Part shown: positions 30,701-32,888 of the stretch, one piece after another
How the letters are laid out: each line of letters starts with the position of its first letter
How positions within the stretch are numbered: the first letter of the stretch is position 1
Source: JBBSUQ01 sp964389755
GTDB lineage: Bacteria > Bacteroidota > Bacteroidia > Flavobacteriales_D > Crocinitomicaceae
Assembly (NCBI GenBank): GCA_964389755.1
Contig: CAYMEW010000041.1
Span: 1 to 32,888 of the forward strand
Direction of reading: 5' to 3'
Length of the DNA: 32,888 nt
Position numbers and translations under genes: made by a program
Notes under the pieces: generated by a model
The model's input: only the letters and a program-made list of their open reading frames with translations
What the model was told of the DNA's origin: nothing
Database searches by the model: none

Positions 30701-31492
30701 TCAGATTTTTTTAGATTCTATTCGCCGTCGCCGGATTACGCGCTTTTTTCTTTTTAATTCGCGCGCTTCCCGCTTCTTTTCAGCACACTTTTTTTTCTCC
30801 ATGTCCTGTAACATGATCGCGATCTCAATGGCCTGAGCTACTTCGGTATTTGATCCGAATGTTTCTTTGTGTGCTTCAAAATATTCCTCGATACCCAATG
30901 CGCCAGCCGCGACAGCGCCTATTACCGTCAGAATAAAAAACGGATTTATGCACATTCGAAACCACTTTCTGGCAGTAAACCAATATTTCAACTCATATTT
31001 GGTCCCAAAACCGTTGGTTACCTCTGTTATGAAGTACTTTCTCAAATACTCCGGGCTTTTGTAATCTCGTAATTTTGCCGCGTTCAAAATTGTTTTGACT
31101 ACTAGTTCCGTTTCTTCGCAATCCGATATTTCTTCATTTAGAAATCCTGCGAGTGTACTTTTCGTATGGCTCATATATTCTTTTCGATACCCGAACTCAA
31201 ACATCAGTTGCGCAATTTCCTTGCTATCTTTAATTGGTCGCAACAAATTGAAAATTTTCTCCAGGTGAATAAACCCCGAATTAAAGCAGTTGTGCAGTTC
31301 CGCTGCAATCCGGATTATCTTGTTTTTCCTGTCAGTAATAACCCGGGATATGAACCTGTCAACATCAAATTCAAAAAAACTCGTGTCGCCATTTGGTAAC
31401 CTTGTTACGGTCTTGCCTTTTATCCATTCGTAAAAGTCATCCCACTCAATTCCATTCGCGCTCAAAAGCTCTTTTACTCGTTGCTCATTCAT
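30701..31492 (-). CDS. 263-aa membrane-associated hypothetical protein
   Basis: Begins MNEQRVKELLSANGIEWDDF. The N-terminal ~180 residues are soluble and helical with many charged residues. One or two hydrophobic segments follow (CINPFFILTVIGAVAAGALG, about 181-200), then a very basic C-terminus (KKKCAEKKREARELKRKKR). It might be a membrane-tethered nucleic-acid-binding protein. It overlaps the upstream 76-aa gene by 8 nt. No family recognised. Confidence 0.6.
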   Translation of the reverse strand: MNEQRVKELLSANGIEWDDFYEWIKGKTVTRLPNGDTSFFEFDVDRFISRVITDRKNKIIRIAAELHNCFNSGFIHLEKIFNLLRPIKDSKEIAQLMFEFGYRKEYMSHTKSTLAGFLNEEISDCEETELVVKTILNAAKLRDYKSPEYLRKYFITEVTNGFGTKYELKYWFTARKWFRMCINPFFILTVIGAVAAGALGIEEYFEAHKETFGSNTEVAQAIEIAIMLQDMEKKKCAEKKREARELKRKKRVIRRRRIESKKI

Positions 31493-31715
31493 TGATGAAG
31501 TGTTTTACGATTCGTGCGTTTTCGGTATTCAGTACTGAGGTTCGAATGTTCCGGTATTCACCGGCTAATTCGGCGTACTCATTTGCAGATATTTCCAGTA
31601 CAATCTGCTGTTTTACATTCTTTTGAATGTAAAGGCTGTACTGCACCTTTGCGTACTCTGTTCCCGGACGGATCTCAGTGAGCCCGAACGCAACTATTTT
31701 GTTGATCAATAACAT
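31485..31715 (-). CDS. 76-aa hypothetical protein
   Basis: MLLINKIVAFGLTEIRPGTEYAK..., a mix of strands and helices; probably a small cytosolic alpha/beta protein. It starts 1 nt after the stop of the 121-aa gene and overlaps the next gene. Function unknown. Confidence 0.55.
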   Translation of the reverse strand: MLLINKIVAFGLTEIRPGTEYAKVQYSLYIQKNVKQQIVLEISANEYAELAGEYRNIRTSVLNTENARIVKHFINE

Positions 31716-31716
31716 A

Positions 31717-32082
31717 CTATTTGATTTTGTGCCCCAGGGATAATTTAAAAGGCATGAGTTCAGAAATTAGTGTCCTGGTGTCTGGGCTCTCAACGGGCCG
31801 AGCTCCATAAATCACGATCCATCCGGTATTGCTGCTATGAACCTGGATTTGATTACCTGGCATTTCAGATACGCGGTATTTCTTATTGAAATCCGCTACA
31901 CAACATAGCCAGTTTCCTACTATTTTCATGCTTGGACCGGTCGGAAATACCAGGCGGGTAATTGGTATTTCGTATCCGCTGTGAATGTACCAGCACATAT
32001 TCAGAAACTTTTCCCGTTCGGATGGTTCCGGGAACATTTCTTTAAGCCACTTGTCCGTGGTTGGGAAGTTGTTTTCTGTCAT
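31717..32082 (-). CDS. 121-aa hypothetical early protein
   Basis: From the ATG at 32082 (MTENNFPTTDKWLKEMF); an in-frame TTG at 32088 is less likely. A soluble, mixed alpha/beta protein with WYIHSGYEIP and NTGWIVIYGARP. It overlaps the end of the upstream gene by 41 nt, more than usual, so one of the two boundaries could be slightly off. No family recognised. Confidence 0.55.
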   Translation of the reverse strand: MTENNFPTTDKWLKEMFPEPSEREKFLNMCWYIHSGYEIPITRLVFPTGPSMKIVGNWLCCVADFNKKYRVSEMPGNQIQVHSSNTGWIVIYGARPVESPDTRTLISELMPFKLSLGHKIK

Positions 32083-32440
32083 GTTCAATTTTTTGAAGTG
32101 TAGCGGCTAATTTTGCCGCGGTAGTTGAAATTGCAAGCCGACAATTGCAAAGCGGTCCGCTGGCCCAAACCGGAATCTTTAAATTCGAGAGACGCGAAAG
32201 GAAAGTATTTAACTCACATCCGAGGAGATCGGAATGATCAAAACCGGAATGTCGATGCGACCCGCGTATCAGGTCCAATTGATGAACAATGTAGTCGCGA
32301 CATAATCCGGCAAAGAACAAATATGCCTTTTCCGGGTTCTCGAAATATCGGGAGGCTTTTATCTGGTCCTTCACTCCGGTAAAGCCATAATCCAACCGAA
32401 ACCCGTCTGCGGTTTCTTTCAACTTACACACTGTTAGCAT
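32042..32440 (-). CDS. 132-aa hypothetical early protein
   Basis: Starts MLTVCKLKETADGFRLDYGF. The N-terminal half is a beta/alpha region (YFENPEKAYLFFAGLC), then His/Asp residues (GSHRHSGFDHSDLLG), a Cys pair (GPLCNCRLA) and a C-terminal helix. Overlaps the putative regulator by 7 nt. Function unknown. Confidence 0.55.
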   Translation of the reverse strand: MLTVCKLKETADGFRLDYGFTGVKDQIKASRYFENPEKAYLFFAGLCRDYIVHQLDLIRGSHRHSGFDHSDLLGCELNTFLSRLSNLKIPVWASGPLCNCRLAISTTAAKLAATLQKIEHDRKQLPNHGQVA

Positions 32441-32739
32441 TTTTGCAGGTGTTTTACTTTTGCCTGTAGCCAGCTTTCACGCTGTTCTTCCGCATCTACT
32501 GGATCGGTAAAAAGTTCGGAGTATTTGCAATCGAAAAAGATAGCCATTCGCATCAGTGCTGTTCCGGGTATCTCCTGAGCGGCCCCAGCTTTAATGTAAA
32601 TCCACGCCTTGAAAGTGTCCGGATGTACTTTGAGTACTTCCGGAAACCACTTTCGCGCAATTTCAAAATCCGATACCGACAACTGTCGAAGCAGATAGTG
32701 AAGCCGGTATTTGTATCCGTGAGGTTTTTCTTTTTTCAT
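32434..32739 (-). CDS. Putative HTH early regulator
   Basis: 101 aa, MKKEKPHGYKYRLHYLLRQL... The middle (SDFEIARKWFPEVLKVHPDTFKAWIYIKAG) followed by IPGTALMRMAIFFDCKYSELF has the helix spacing of Cro/XRE-like or related HTH proteins, the last part resembling the ELF ending of XRE repressors. The match is weak. It heads the group of early genes here and could control them; the start is 11 nt from the stop of the repeat protein. Confidence 0.45.
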   Translation of the reverse strand: MKKEKPHGYKYRLHYLLRQLSVSDFEIARKWFPEVLKVHPDTFKAWIYIKAGAAQEIPGTALMRMAIFFDCKYSELFTDPVDAEEQRESWLQAKVKHLQKC

Positions 32740-32749
32740 CTTCGAAGTT

Positions 32750-32888
<139 letters not shown>

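Overview
The window looks like a chromosome segment of a Bacteroidota bacterium, probably order Flavobacteriales. The evidence is a type IX secretion C-terminal sorting domain, several promoters of the TTG/TTTG-N18-20-TAnnTTTG type, a LytTR regulator, a fused IcmF mutase and a Bacteroidetes-style tyrosine integrase. Genus cannot be fixed from the sequence alone; a Crocinitomicaceae/Fluviicola-like host is only a guess.

Positions 1-13840 are host backbone. Minus-strand genes come first: a small acidic protein, tRNA-Asp(GUC), a secreted PKD/T9SS protein, a LytTR regulator, three small membrane or exported proteins, and an exported von Willebrand type D protein. Plus-strand housekeeping genes follow: fused isobutyryl-CoA mutase, sucC, a small exported protein, map and a multi-spanning membrane protein. 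The block ends in a tRNA cluster, Ser(GCU), Pro(UGG) and Arg(UCU), with a broken duplicate of the tRNA-Ser 3' end.

From tRNA-Arg to the right edge (about 13763-32888) lies an integrated element whose right end is outside the window. The integrase is on the plus strand next to the tRNA; every other gene is on the minus strand. Read in the direction of transcription (right to left) the order is: a Gly/Asp/Tyr-repeat protein, a putative HTH regulator and small unknown genes; an ASCH protein, a PAPS-reductase-like ATP pyrophosphatase and a D12 adenine methylase; a Toprim/SF3 primase-helicase; a 228-bp array of TGTWACA iterons that is a likely origin or operator; unknown and coiled-coil proteins; an A32/PRD1-type packaging ATPase; a spanin-like membrane protein; a collagen-like lipoprotein cargo gene; a 265-aa candidate major capsid protein between two strong terminators; and a tightly overlapping run of membrane proteins that includes a GH108 muramidase, a peptidoglycan-binding protein and a small very basic core-like protein, ending with a zincin-type peptidase.

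No terminase, portal, tape measure, sheath or tail-fibre gene is visible. A packaging ATPase, a short capsid-like protein and more than ten single-pass membrane proteins instead point to a tailless, internal-membrane-containing virus of the PM2/PRD1/FLiP kind, living as a prophage in Bacteroidota. This is the most interesting system in the window. The capsid assignment rests on size and context and needs a structure or profile check.
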